Shown: positions 27,099 through 35,463, numbered from the stretch's first letter. The stretch is 39,713 nt of DNA from RBG-16-64-43 sp035288225 (GCA_035288225.1 DATEAT010000110.1:1-39713), one strand, 5' to 3'. Program-made: numbers and translations. The notes: generated by a model from the letters alone, not told the origin.

Positions 27099-27763
27099 CC
27101 GAGCCGCAGCAGTTCCTGGATGCCGTGCGCGCCGGAGATCTGGAGGCGCTCCGCAAGGCTGCGCGTAAGGCACCCGCGCTGCTGAACGCGCATGATGCGA
27201 ACGGCGTGAGCGCGGTCATGCTTGGGGTGTATCACGGGCACGCGGACGCATCGCGGCTCATGGCCGAGATGGGCGCTGAGATTGGCCCGTTCGAGGCGTG
27301 CGTGCTCGGGCAGGCGGATCGATTGAAGGCAATGCTCGCCGCGGACCGCGACCTTATTGGGCGTTACACGCCGGATGGCTTCACGCTGCTGCATCTCGCA
27401 GCCTTCTTCGGGCAGCCCGAAGTTGCCGAGATGCTCCTTGCCGCGGGCGCCGACGCCAACGCCGAGGCGCGGAACAAGATGCGCGTGCGTCCATTGCACT
27501 CGGCCGCGGCCGCCGATCAGACACAGATTGCGCTGGTGCTCATCGCACATGGCGCAGAGGTCAATGCCCGCCAGGAAGGGGGCTTCACGCCGCTCCACGC
27601 CGCGGCCCAGAACGGCAACCTCGATCTCGTGCGCGCGCTGCTCGACCATGGCGCCGACCCGTCCGTGCGCACGGATGACGGCAAGACGGCGGAGGAGTTG
27701 GCGATGGAGAGGGGGAATGGGGAGATGGAGCAACTTCTCAAGGCGAAGGGCGGAGACGCATAG
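27095..27763 (+). CDS. Ankyrin-repeat protein
   Basis: This 222-residue protein consists of about six ankyrin repeats with no signal peptide. The clearest are DGFTLLHLAAFFGQPEVAEM, VRPLHSAAAADQTQIALVLI and GGFTPLHAAAQNGNLDLVRA. Ankyrin repeats mediate protein-protein binding, and no catalytic domain is present. The start is a GTG at 27095 that overlaps the uvrA stop as GTGA, so the two are probably translationally coupled. A repair-linked adaptor is one possibility. Small ankyrin proteins are also often hitch-hikers in operons, so the link to UvrA is inference only. Confidence 0.88.
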
Positions 27764-27783
27764 CCCCACCAGTCTGACCCCTG

Positions 27784-27812
27784 TTGCCCTGGCGGCCCGG
27801 CCGCGCTATAAT
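27784..27812 (+). promoter_or_regulatory. Promoter of the winged-helix / nucleotidyltransferase module
   Basis: TTGCCC (27784-27789, four of six) and a perfect TATAAT (27807-27812) are spaced by the ideal 17 bases. The expected start, near 27819, lies inside the palindrome that begins at the next base. Confidence 0.75.
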
Positions 27813-27850
27813 GACCTACTAAGTAGGTCATATGACCTACTTAGTAGGTC
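27813..27850. promoter_or_regulatory. Perfect 38-bp palindromic operator with four GACCTACT half-sites
   Basis: The half-sites are GACCTACT, AGTAGGTC, GACCTACT and AGTAGGTC, in alternating orientation. They form two inverted-repeat operators centred at 27821 and 27842, exactly 21 bases (two helical turns) apart, which are themselves mirror images around CATATG. The whole is a perfect palindrome abutting the -10 box. Repression by the winged-helix protein encoded next is the obvious reading. Confidence 0.8.
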
Positions 27851-27876
27851 GGCCCAGTCTACCCCAGGAGACCGCC

Positions 27877-28206
27877 ATGCTGGAACCCATCCTTGGTTCT
27901 AAGAGCCGAGAGAGAGTCCTCGTCTTCCTCCGCGCCCGGAATGAAGGCTATGCCCGCGAGATCGCGCGATTCTATGAAACCGATCTTGTCCAGATCCAGA
28001 AGCAGCTCGACCGCCTGGAGTTCGCCGGGGTCCTGGCAGGCCGCGCCGCGGGCCGGACAAGGTTGTATGTTTTCAATCCGCGCTACCCATTCCTGCGCGA
28101 ACTGGTCGCGCTGCTCGACAAGACCCTGCAGTTCTATCCCGAGCGCGAGAGAGACAGGCTGCTCCTAAATCGACGCAGGCCAAGACGGCGAGGCAAGCCG
28201 CTTTGA
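27877..28206 (+). CDS. Small winged-helix regulator, likely autorepressor and antitoxin-like partner
   Basis: This 109-residue basic protein has a winged helix at about 3-75: LGSKSRERVLVFLRARNEGYAREIARFYE, a recognition-helix segment VQIQKQLDRLEFAGVL, and a wing AGRTRLYVFNP. Families with this layout (MLEPxxGSK..., YAREIA, RYPF) are often encoded next to nucleotidyltransferase-fold proteins. The ATG at 27877 follows AGGAG by six bases. The frame extends upstream into the operator, but that part is not a plausible N-terminus. The stop overlaps the start of the next gene in TTGA. The operator just upstream suggests that it represses its own operon. Confidence 0.85.
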   Translation: MLEPILGSKSRERVLVFLRARNEGYAREIARFYETDLVQIQKQLDRLEFAGVLAGRAAGRTRLYVFNPRYPFLRELVALLDKTLQFYPERERDRLLLNRRRPRRRGKPL

Positions 28207-28748
28207 AGCCAATCCGCGAGATGTCACAAGCCGAGGTTGGCGCCTTCGTTCAAGCCCACTTGCGGCAACGAGGGATAGAGGTCGTTCTCTCTGGGGGTGC
28301 CTCGGTCGCCATTTACAGTGCTAATGCCTACGTCTCGAATGATGTCGATCTGGTCAACGTCCATTCAGCTTCAGACCGGGAAATCAAGGCGGCGATGGGT
28401 GAGGCTGGTTTTCGCGAGAAGGGAAGGTACTTCACGCACCCGCAATCTACTGTCCTGGTTGAGTTTCCACCTGGCCCTCTCGCGGTCGGTACGGAACCGG
28501 TTGCCTCAATTGCCGAAATAGCCGTTGCCACCGGAGTACTGCGCATCATATCTCCAACCGACTGTGTAAAAGATCGACTGGCATCCTACTATCACTGGGG
28601 GGACCAGGAAGCCCTAAGGCAGGCTATCCTCGTCGCTCAAGCCCAAACAATCGACCTGGACGAAGTAGCCCGATGGTCGAAGGCTGAGGGCAAGCTGGCG
28701 GAGTTCCGAAGAATACGCTCATCCCTTCTCTCTGCGGGTCAAGGATAG
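28203..28748 (+). CDS. Uncharacterised nucleotidyltransferase-fold protein, candidate toxin or effector
   Basis: The 181-residue protein has a minimal polymerase-beta-like core: VVLSGGASVAIYS, then NDVDLVNVHS with the D-x-D metal pair, and VEFPPGPLAVG as a likely third acidic strand. The C-terminal half has SPTDCVKDRLASYYHW, followed by helices that include ARWSKAEGKLAEF. I recall such proteins as hypothetical partners of YAREIA-type winged-helix genes. It is not a canonical MNT or AbiEii sequence. The start is TTG at 28203, overlapping the regulator stop; M7 (28221) is an alternative. Base composition is visibly less GC-rich than the flanking repair genes, suggesting transfer. The substrate is unknown. 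Confidence 0.75.
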   Translation: MKPIREMSQAEVGAFVQAHLRQRGIEVVLSGGASVAIYSANAYVSNDVDLVNVHSASDREIKAAMGEAGFREKGRYFTHPQSTVLVEFPPGPLAVGTEPVASIAEIAVATGVLRIISPTDCVKDRLASYYHWGDQEALRQAILVAQAQTIDLDEVARWSKAEGKLAEFRRIRSSLLSAGQG

Positions 28749-28877
28749 GCACGTTCCTCCCAAAGCTGTCGCGCAGGACAGCATCCCGCCATCGGGAGAC
28801 CGACCTCGCCCAAGCGTGCTGACGCTGTCGCCATGATGCTCTCGAACTACATCGACTACAACCTAGCCGTAGGTCGC

Positions 28878-28886
28878 TGTTAGAAT
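28878..28886 (+). promoter_or_regulatory. Extended -10 promoter of sbcD, giving a leaderless mRNA
   Basis: TGTTAGAAT carries a TGn extension and a -10 box at 28881-28886. Six bases separate it from the ATG at 28893, so transcription should start on the start codon. No ribosome binding site precedes the ATG. Confidence 0.5.
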
Positions 28887-28892
28887 CTCCCC

Positions 28893-30140
28893 ATGCCTGC
28901 CCCCATCCGCCTCGTGCATTTCGCCGACTTGCACGTCGGCATGGAAAACTACGGCAAGCTCGACCCCGCCACCGGCACCTCCAGCCGCGTGCGCGATTTT
29001 CTCGATCGGCTGGATGAGGTCATTGAGTATGCGCTGGCGCACGACGCGGACCTCGCCGTCTTCGCCGGCGACGCGTTTAAGACACGCGACCCCGAACCCA
29101 CCCAACAGCGCGAGTTCGCCCGGCGCATCAAACGCCTGGCCGACCGCGTGCCCACATTGTTGCTGGTCGGCAACCACGACCTCCCCGGCTCGACACAGAA
29201 GGCCACCTCCGTCGACATTTTCCGCGCGCTCGATGTGCCTAACATCATCGTCGGCCACAAGCCCGAGAGCCGGGTGGTCGAGACCGCGCGCGGACCGGTC
29301 TTCCTCGCCTGGGTTCCGTACCCCACACGCAACCGCCTCCTGAGCGACGAGGAGCACCGTGGCAAGTCGGTCGAGGAGCTCGACCAGGCCTTGCGCGCGG
29401 CGGTGATCGAGACGCTCGACGAGTTGGCCGAGGCTGCCGGCGCGGCCGACATGCCGCGCGTCTTGGCCGGCCACTTCTCGGTGGGCGAGGCGCGCTACGG
29501 CTCAGAGCGCAGCGTGATGCTCGGCCGCGATGTGAGCGTGGCGCGCTCGACGCTCGCCGCGCCGGCGTGGGATTACATCGCGCTCGGCCACATCCACCGC
29601 CACCAGGTTCTCGCAGGCAATCCCCCCGGCGAACCGATCCTGGCCTATTCCGGCTCGCTCGAGCGCATCGACTTCGGCGAGGAGAAGGAAGCCAAGGGTT
29701 TCTGCTGGGTGGAACTCACGCGCGGCGCGACGCACATGACCTTCGTGGCCGTGCACGCCCGGCCGTTCATCACACTGCGCGCGAACCTGCAGGAAGCGGA
29801 CGACCCGACCGCGCAGGCCACATCCACGCTCGCCGCGCACGCAGATGAAGTGGCAGGCGCCGTCGTGCGCGCGATCGTCACGCTGCGCCACGACCAACTC
29901 GCGCAGTTCGATGCACGCGAGGTCGAGCGGCTGCTGGCAGCCGCCTCCCACCTCTCGATCGAAAAGGACATCACCTCGCCGGTGCGCGCGCGGCTGGGGA
30001 GTGACGCCGCCGAAAGCCTGACCCCGCGCGAGTTGCTCGAGCGCTACTTCGCGCTGCGCAACACGCCGCCTGAGCGGCTGGCGCGCCTCTTGGCCGCGGC
30101 AGAGCCGTTGATCGAGGCGGACCCTGACGGCAACTCTTGA
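28893..30140 (+). CDS. sbcD: SbcD/Mre11-type nuclease
   Basis: This 415-residue metallophosphoesterase nuclease subunit works with SbcC on hairpins and broken DNA ends. The phosphoesterase motifs are all present: HFADLHVG (D12, H14), VFAGDAFKTRDP, LLVGNHDLPG, VLAGHFSVG and IALGHIHRHQ. A capping region and helical C-terminal part (about 300-415) follow. The protein is of usual length. The sbcC gene follows only after a 370-base gap filled with R1 and R3 repeats, so the two halves of the complex have separate or at least interrupted transcription. Confidence 0.95.
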   Translation: MPAPIRLVHFADLHVGMENYGKLDPATGTSSRVRDFLDRLDEVIEYALAHDADLAVFAGDAFKTRDPEPTQQREFARRIKRLADRVPTLLLVGNHDLPGSTQKATSVDIFRALDVPNIIVGHKPESRVVETARGPVFLAWVPYPTRNRLLSDEEHRGKSVEELDQALRAAVIETLDELAEAAGAADMPRVLAGHFSVGEARYGSERSVMLGRDVSVARSTLAAPAWDYIALGHIHRHQVLAGNPPGEPILAYSGSLERIDFGEEKEAKGFCWVELTRGATHMTFVAVHARPFITLRANLQEADDPTAQATSTLAAHADEVAGAVVRAIVTLRHDQLAQFDAREVERLLAAASHLSIEKDITSPVRARLGSDAAESLTPRELLERYFALRNTPPERLARLLAAAEPLIEADPDGNS

Positions 30141-30205
30141 GGTGCCCACGGAACAGACAGAATGGCCCGACAGTCTGGTCTTTGGATGAAGTGGACTCCT
30201 GGCCC

Positions 30206-30290
30206 GACCCCCTTTGCAGGGCAGGCTCCCCGGCTATCGGGGAGGGGAGGAAGTTATATTTAGATGTGGGGACGCTTCGCGTCCCCACAT
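30206..30290 (+). repeat. R1 double-hairpin repeat, copy 2
   Basis: GCAGGGCAGGCTCCCC leads into hairpin 1 (CTCCCCG 30226-30232 with CGGGGAG 30238-30244). Hairpin 2 is a perfect 12-bp stem, ATGTGGGGACGC (30264-30275) with 30279-30290 and loop TTC. The flanking bases of the 30141-30510 gap hold no gene. Confidence 0.7.
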
Positions 30291-30408
30291 CCACAGAGGG
30301 ATTTCGAAAACGCATGGGGCTCGTCGTTGCGAAGGGGCAGGCAGACCGATACACCGCTGGAGCAGAATTGCCGACAGCGCCAGATGCAATCGTGCGCTCA
30401 CGATACGG

Positions 30409-30477
30409 CTCATCCGCGCGCGGCAATAGTGCGGCTGCCACGCGCACGCGGTCAAGCGTAATGCGTGCTATGCCCTC
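30409..30477 (-). repeat. R3 70-bp repeat, copy C
   Basis: On the minus strand it begins AGAGGGCATAGCACGC and ends GCCGCGCGCGGATGAG, with ATTACGCTTGACCGCG between. It lies 33 bases upstream of sbcC and is inverted relative to copy D behind mutY. Confidence 0.7.
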
Positions 30478-30510
30478 TCCAGACACGTTCTTGAACATCG
30501 TGGTTGAAGC

Positions 30511-32607
30511 ATGATCCCGCTGCGCCTCGAGCTGCACAACTTTCTCGCCTACAAAGATCCCGACCCGCTCAACCTGGAGGGCGTGCACATTGCGTGCATC
30601 TCAGGCGAGAACGGCGCGGGCAAGTCGTCGCTGCTGGATGCGATCACCTGGGCATTGTGGGGCAAGGCGCGCAGCTCATCGCCCGACGACTTGATCCATC
30701 AGGGCGAGCGCGAAATGCGTGTGGTGTTCACCTTCGAGCTCGCCGGCCAGCGCTACCGGGTTATCCGCCAGCGGCGGGCCGAGGGCAAGGTGGGCACATC
30801 GCTCCTCGAGCTGCAAGCTCTGGATTCTTCGTCCGGCGATTGGCGCAGCCTCTCCGAGCACACGATGCGCCAGACACAGGACCGTCTCACCAGCCTCCTG
30901 CACCTGGACTACGACACGTTCGTCAACTCGGCCTACCTTGCGCAGGGCCGCGCGGACGAGTTCACCGCCAAGCCCCCGGTGCAACGCATCCAAATCCTTG
31001 CGACGATTCTCGGATTGGACCGCTGGCAGGAGTATGAAGAGCGCGCCAAGGTGCACCTGCGCGCAACGAAAGAGGCCGCTTCGCGAATCGACGAGCGGCT
31101 CGAGGAGATTCGGCGCGAGGTCGAGCGCCGCACCGAATTCCTAGGCGAGCTGAACGCGGCTCAGCACGAGGCCGAGGCCAAGGCCTCGCAACTGGCGAGC
31201 CTCGAGCAAGCCTGGGCCGCGGTCGAGCAAGTGGGGCTCATGCGCGCCAACCTCGAGAAGCAGCAGGCTGAGTTGACTCGCCGGCTGGAGGCGGATCGGC
31301 ACGAGTTGCAGGAAGCGACCCGCGAAACCGAAGCGCTGCGCGTGAAGGCCGACCGCCGCGCGATAGAGAATCAAGGCAACGACCTTGAACGCCAACGTAA
31401 GGCGGCGCAGGCGGCCCGCACGCAATGGGAAGAGGCGAACGAGAAGTCCAAACAACTCGGCGAGCTGGCGGGCACATTGCGCGGGGAGAATGCGAGCCTG
31501 GCGCCCGAGACCGAACCGATCAAAGCCCGCATCGCAACGCTCATGGCGGCGCGCGAACCGCACTGCCCCACCTGCGGGCAGTCGCTCGACGAGACGCATC
31601 GCGAGGCGATCCTGGCCGGCCTGCACGACGAGGTCGAGGCACGGCGCGAGAAATTCAAGGCCAACAAGGCGCGGCTGCAAGAGGTGACGAACGCACTCGG
31701 TGCGCTGCAGACCGAGATGGCCACGTTGCGGCGACAGATGGACGGGCTGCCCACGCTCGAGCGGCGCATCGCAGAGACGGAGGCGGCCGCGCGCGCGGCC
31801 CAGGAGGCGGCCGAGAAGCTGCCTGCCGCGCAGGCGCGCGCCGCCAAATGGCAGAAGGCGGTGGCTGAGGCCGAGGCGCAGGGGCAGACGCGCGAACGCG
31901 AAGCGGGCGACCTGAGCAAGCGCCTAGCCGAAGCCGACCAGTTGCGTGCAACCCTCGACCAGGCGCGGCTCGCCAAACGCATGGCAGATGAACGCGTGGG
32001 CGGCGCGCGCCAACGACTCGCCGCGGTGGATGCCCTCGAAGCACAGAGCCGCGCGCTCGAAACCGAAGCGCACGCGCAGCGCGACGAGATGGCATTGCTC
32101 GAGGAATTGCGCGAGGCGTTCGGGCGGCGCGGCGTCCCCAACATGATCATCGAGACAGTCGTGCCCGAGGTGGAAGAGGTGGCCAACGCGCTCCTGGCGA
32201 AGATGACCGAGGGCCAGATGATGCTGCGACTCGAGTCGCAGCGCGAGACCAAGGCCGGCGAGACGCGCGAGACGCTCGAGATCATCATCTCCGACGGGCT
32301 GGGAACGCGCGCCTACGAGATGTACTCGGGCGGCGAGGCCTTCCGCATCAACTTCGCGCTGCGCGTGGCGCTCTCCAAGCTCCTGGCGCGGCGCGCCGGC
32401 GCGCAGTTGCGCGCACTCTTCATTGACGAGGGCTTCGGCTCGCAAGATGCGCTCGGCCGCGAGCGGCTGGTGGCGGCGATCAATTCGGTCCAGGATGATT
32501 TCGACCGCATATTGGTCATCACCCATCTCGACGAGCTGCGCGACGCGTTCCCCGCCCGCATCGAAGTGACCAAGACGCCCGAGGGCTCGCAACTGAGGCT
32601 GGTCTAG
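30511..32607 (+). CDS. sbcC: SbcC/Rad50-type ATPase, short form
   Basis: The 698-residue SMC-like ATPase pairs with SbcD. Walker A is GENGAGKS (32-39), the Q-loop region is FVNSAYLAQGRADEF, the signature is YSGGEAFRINFALR (from Y605) and Walker B is LFIDEGFGSQD (D639, E640). Between them lie two coiled-coil arms (about 185-350 and 360-560) joined by a zinc hook, C352-P-T-C355. The arms are shorter than in E. coli SbcC (about 1050 residues) and close to a minimal Rad50. The ATG at 30511 begins the family N-terminus but has no clear ribosome site. mutY starts on the base after its stop codon. Confidence 0.94.
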   Translation: MIPLRLELHNFLAYKDPDPLNLEGVHIACISGENGAGKSSLLDAITWALWGKARSSSPDDLIHQGEREMRVVFTFELAGQRYRVIRQRRAEGKVGTSLLELQALDSSSGDWRSLSEHTMRQTQDRLTSLLHLDYDTFVNSAYLAQGRADEFTAKPPVQRIQILATILGLDRWQEYEERAKVHLRATKEAASRIDERLEEIRREVERRTEFLGELNAAQHEAEAKASQLASLEQAWAAVEQVGLMRANLEKQQAELTRRLEADRHELQEATRETEALRVKADRRAIENQGNDLERQRKAAQAARTQWEEANEKSKQLGELAGTLRGENASLAPETEPIKARIATLMAAREPHCPTCGQSLDETHREAILAGLHDEVEARREKFKANKARLQEVTNALGALQTEMATLRRQMDGLPTLERRIAETEAAARAAQEAAEKLPAAQARAAKWQKAVAEAEAQGQTREREAGDLSKRLAEADQLRATLDQARLAKRMADERVGGARQRLAAVDALEAQSRALETEAHAQRDEMALLEELREAFGRRGVPNMIIETVVPEVEEVANALLAKMTEGQMMLRLESQRETKAGETRETLEIIISDGLGTRAYEMYSGGEAFRINFALRVALSKLLARRAGAQLRALFIDEGFGSQDALGRERLVAAINSVQDDFDRILVITHLDELRDAFPARIEVTKTPEGSQLRLV

Positions 32608-33702
32608 ATGGCGCCCCGCGAACCATCGCGCGCCGCCACCGCACGTCTCATGCGCTGGTACGCGCGCGCCGCGCGCGACCTGCCCTGGCGGCGCACGCGC
32701 GACCCGTATGCCATCTGGGTCAGCGAGGTCATGCTGCAGCAGACCCAGGTCGCCAAAGTCATCCCCTACTACACGCGATTTCTCAAACGCTTCCCGACCC
32801 GCGCGGTGCTGGGGCGGGCCTCATTGCGCCAGGTCTTGCGCGCATGGGAGGGCATGGGTTACTACGCGCGGGCGCGCAACCTGCATCGCGCGGCGCGCGC
32901 GATGGCGATGTTGCCCGATGCTGCGTGGCCCACCACGGCCGAGGCCTGGCGGCGCGTGCCCGGCGTCGGGCGATATACCGCCAGCGCGATCGCCTCGATC
33001 GCGTTCGGCAAATTTGTGCCGGTGTTGGATGGTAATACGCGCCGCGTGCTCGCGCGGCTCGATGATTACGCCGGCGATGCGCGATCGGCGCGGGGCGAGG
33101 CGCACCTGCTTGGGATCGCGGCCGGGATGATGCCTGCGCGCAATCCCGGCGGGTTCAACCAGGCGCTGATGGAATTGGGCGCCACGCTGTGCACGCCGCG
33201 CGCGCCGCAATGCGCGCACTGCCCGCTGCGCAAGGCATGCAAAGCAAACGCGCGAGGCACACAGGCGTTGCGGCCGCGGGCGCGAGCCACAGCGCGTGTG
33301 CCGCACTTGGATGTGGCCTGCGGCATCGTGCGCCGCGTGGACCGGGTGTTGATTGCCCAGCGGCCAATCAGGGCGCTGCTGGGCGGCCTGTGGGAGTTCC
33401 CGGGCGGCAAGCGTGAGCTCAGCGAGACGCTCACGGCGTGCCTGCGGCGCGAGCTGCGCGAGGAGTTGGGAATTCGCGTACGCGTCGGACGGGAGCGCGC
33501 CGCGCTCGAGCATGCGTACAGTCACTTCAGCGTGACGCTGCACGTGTTCGAGTGCGCGCTGCTGGGCGGCTCGCCGCGCGCGATCCAGGCGGCGGATGTA
33601 CGCTGGGCGCGCGTGCGCGACCTCGGGCGTTACCCGATGGGCAAGCTCGACCGGCAGGTGGCGCGCTCGCTACAGGAGCAGGAGACGAGGACGAGGGCAT
33701 AG
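32608..33702 (+). CDS. mutY: A/G-specific adenine glycosylase with NUDIX-like C-terminal domain
   Basis: This 364-residue base-excision enzyme removes adenine mispaired with 8-oxoguanine. The catalytic Glu is E40 in SEVMLQQTQV. The helix-hairpin-helix is VPGVGRYTASAI and the catalytic Asp is D141 in PVLDGNTRRV. The iron-sulphur cluster cysteines are C195, C202, C205 and C211 (spacing 6-2-5). The C-terminal domain (about 230-350) reads like a MutT-type fold, with GGKRELSETLTACLRRELRE close to the nudix box; in MutY this domain recognises 8-oxoG. The ATG directly abuts the sbcC stop. The last codons and the TAG lie inside the R3 repeat copy D. Confidence 0.96.
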   Translation: MAPREPSRAATARLMRWYARAARDLPWRRTRDPYAIWVSEVMLQQTQVAKVIPYYTRFLKRFPTRAVLGRASLRQVLRAWEGMGYYARARNLHRAARAMAMLPDAAWPTTAEAWRRVPGVGRYTASAIASIAFGKFVPVLDGNTRRVLARLDDYAGDARSARGEAHLLGIAAGMMPARNPGGFNQALMELGATLCTPRAPQCAHCPLRKACKANARGTQALRPRARATARVPHLDVACGIVRRVDRVLIAQRPIRALLGGLWEFPGGKRELSETLTACLRRELREELGIRVRVGRERAALEHAYSHFSVTLHVFECALLGGSPRAIQAADVRWARVRDLGRYPMGKLDRQVARSLQEQETRTRA

Positions 33703-33754
33703 CATGCCTTACGCCTGACCGCACGCGGATGGCATGCGCAAGGATGCCGAGTTG
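33692..33754 (+). repeat. R3 repeat, copy D, overlapping the mutY stop
   Basis: GAGGGCATAGCATGCCTTACG, the start of the R3 consensus, begins within the last codons of mutY, so the repeat provides its TAG (33700-33702). The middle CCTGACCGC matches the consensus; the 3' part is more diverged and a few bases shorter. Confidence 0.65.
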
Positions 33755-33820
33755 GGTTGTACTGCTGACCCGATCGCGCGATGCAAGCGATGGGGTGCGT
33801 ATGAACTGCTCGTTCAACCC

Positions 33821-33923
33821 CACCCCTTTGCCATCCCGCTTCGCAGGACAGGCTCCCCACTCCGCGGGGAGGGGATATTCTTCTTCCTTGGGGCCTGGGG
33901 GCGAAGATCGTCCCCAGGCCCCA
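33821..33923 (+). repeat. R1 double-hairpin repeat, copy 3
   Basis: CACCCCTTTGCC and GCAGGACAGGCTCCCC precede hairpin 1 (CTCCCC 33853-33858 with GGGGAG 33866-33871). Hairpin 2 is a perfect 12-bp stem, TGGGGCCTGGGG (33889-33900) with 33912-33923. Confidence 0.7.
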
Positions 33924-33956
33924 GACGAGGGGGTTCCGCGTAGGGCGGATTAGGCT

Positions 33957-33991
33957 CATCATTCCCGCGTGATCGCAGCGGGAATCCAGGG
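33957..33991 (-). repeat. R2 palindromic repeat
   Basis: ATCATTCCCGCG and GCGGGAATCCAGG flank an 8-9 base centre. It is in minus orientation relative to the consensus. An 8-bp inverted repeat ACCTGGAT/ATCCAGGT follows at 34045-34078. Confidence 0.6.
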
Positions 33992-34090
33992 TTCTTGTTC
34001 TCCCATCCCGCAATGCGTAGCCTGAGGAACCACTCGACGCCAAAACCTGGATAGTTGCCGGGCTGCGGCCATCCAGGTGCGCCCGGTTTT

Positions 34091-34126
34091 CTGGGTCCCC
34101 GTCTCGAGCACGCGGGGACGACGAGC
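34091..34126 (+). repeat. R2 palindromic repeat, GTCCCCG variant
   Basis: CTGGGTCCCCG and CGGGGACGACGAG replace GGATTCCCG/CGGGAATGACGA at matching positions, so the stem has changed on both sides while staying paired. Confidence 0.55.
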
Positions 34127-34140
34127 AGGAACTCAAATGA

Positions 34141-34168
34141 AAAGCGCACACCTTTCGGTGTGCGCTTT
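34141..34168 (-). terminator. Terminator of lipA
   Basis: A perfect 12-bp stem, AAAGCGCACACC (34141-34152) with 34157-34168 around TTTC, is followed on the minus strand by TTTTCATTT. It lies 20 bases after the lipA stop. Confidence 0.85.
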
Positions 34169-34187
34169 GTGATTCCATTCGGCCGGC

Positions 34188-35162
34188 TCATCCTGCCGCA
34201 CTCGCCGCTGCGGGCGTCTCCCACAGCTTGCGATGCACGGTCGAGAGTGCGCGGACTTGCGCTTCGGCGTGATACGACGAGCGCACCAGAGGCGCCGATT
34301 CAACCCAGCGAAAGCCCAATTCCTCAAGCCCAATCCGCCGCAATTCGGCGAACTCATCCAGCGTGTAGAAGCGCTCCACCGGCAAATGGCGCTTGGAGGG
34401 CTGGAGATACTGGCCAAGAGTGAGGATCTCGACGCCCCACGTGCGCAGGTCGCGCATCACCGCGACCACCTCATCGAGGGTCTCGCCCAGCCCGAGCATG
34501 ATGCCGGATTTGGTCAGCACCTCCGGATCGATGCGCTTAGCGTTCGAGAGCGTCGCCTGCGCCCATTCGTAACGGTCCTGCGGCTGCACCTTGCGGAACA
34601 GACGCGGCACAGTCTCGACATTGTGATTGAGGATCTCCGGGCGCGCCTCGACGACGATACGCAGCGCATCCCGGCTGCCCTTGAAATCCGGGATGAGCAC
34701 CTCGACCGAGCAGCCGGGATGGACCTCGCGGATGCGGCGGATGACGGCGGCGAAGATCGGTGCGCCGCCGTCTTTGCGTTCATCGCGGTTGACGCTGGTG
34801 ATGACCGCATGGCGCAGGTTCATCGCCTTGACGGCCTGGGCCACGCGTTCCGGCTCGAGCATATCCAGCGGCCCAGGGCGGCCGTGTTTGATGTCGCAGA
34901 AGCCGCACGAGCGGGTGCAGACGTCGCCCATCATGAGGAAGGTGGCCGTGCCCGAGCCCCAGCATTCGCCCATGTTGGGGCACATCGCCTCTTCGCACAC
35001 GGTGTGCAGGGTCTTCGAACGCATCAGCCCGCGCAGCCAGTCGACGGTTTCGCCGCTGGGCGCGCGCACTTTGATCCATTCCGGCCGGCGCAGCGGGCGT
35101 GCGGGAGCGTCTGGGCTGCCTTCGACCGGTGGATGAATTCGATCGCGGGTGGGATCCTTCAT
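34188..35162 (-). CDS. lipA: Lipoyl synthase
   Basis: This 324-residue radical SAM enzyme inserts two sulphur atoms into octanoyl chains on lipoyl-dependent proteins. The auxiliary cluster motif is C56-x4-C61-x5-C67 (CEEAMCPNMGEC). The radical SAM motif is C82-x3-C86-x2-C89 (CTRSCGFC). The C-terminal RSSYHAE contains the conserved Ser that binds the auxiliary cluster. MLGLGET and LGQYLQPSKRHLPVERF are typical family segments. The ATG at 35162 is preceded by GAGGTG. No lipB or lplA gene is visible nearby, so octanoyl transfer is encoded elsewhere. Confidence 0.97.
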   Translation of the reverse strand: MKDPTRDRIHPPVEGSPDAPARPLRRPEWIKVRAPSGETVDWLRGLMRSKTLHTVCEEAMCPNMGECWGSGTATFLMMGDVCTRSCGFCDIKHGRPGPLDMLEPERVAQAVKAMNLRHAVITSVNRDERKDGGAPIFAAVIRRIREVHPGCSVEVLIPDFKGSRDALRIVVEARPEILNHNVETVPRLFRKVQPQDRYEWAQATLSNAKRIDPEVLTKSGIMLGLGETLDEVVAVMRDLRTWGVEILTLGQYLQPSKRHLPVERFYTLDEFAELRRIGLEELGFRWVESAPLVRSSYHAEAQVRALSTVHRKLWETPAAASAAG

Positions 35163-35200
35163 TGCACCTCAGGCCCGGGGCTTGGCACCGGGGTGCGGGC

Positions 35201-35206
35201 ATTCTA
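35201..35206 (-). promoter_or_regulatory. -10 box of lipA
   Basis: TAGAAT on the minus strand gives a start near 35194 and a 32-base leader containing the ribosome site. No -35 box is evident. Confidence 0.35.
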
Positions 35207-35342
35207 TCGCCCGCGACGGGATTTGCATAGGTTGGGAGGAATTGCTGATCCATGACAGTTGGCGATCAGCGATCAGCCATGTGCATCCGATGGCCACCTG
35301 GAATGACGAACGTGTTGGGATGCAGATGAGTTTGAAGTAAGG

Positions 35343-35374
35343 AACGTCGTCCCCGCGAAGGCAGGGACCCAGGA
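35343..35374 (-). repeat. R2 palindromic repeat, GTCCCCG variant
   Basis: CGTCGTCCCCGCG and CAGGGACCCAGG correspond to the ends of the R2 consensus with the stem changed from ATTCCC/GGGAAT to GTCCC/GGGAC. Confidence 0.55.
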
Positions 35375-35463
35375 CGTAGGTGTGACTTCCCACGTCTCTA
35401 TGGACGAAGGGAAGAGAACTGGCACACGAAGAGGCAATTCTGTATTCCTGAATCGCTCGATCA

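Noticed and set aside
28833..28883. 16-codon frame MMLSNYIDYNLAVGRC ahead of sbcD
   Set aside because: No ribosome site precedes it, and its stop codon coincides with the sbcD -10 box. It is probably chance, although it reads like protein.
30409..33754. Composite transposon with R3 ends carrying sbcC and mutY
   Set aside because: No transposase lies inside, no target duplication could be found, and copy D overlaps the mutY coding end. I kept only the observation of the inverted bracket.
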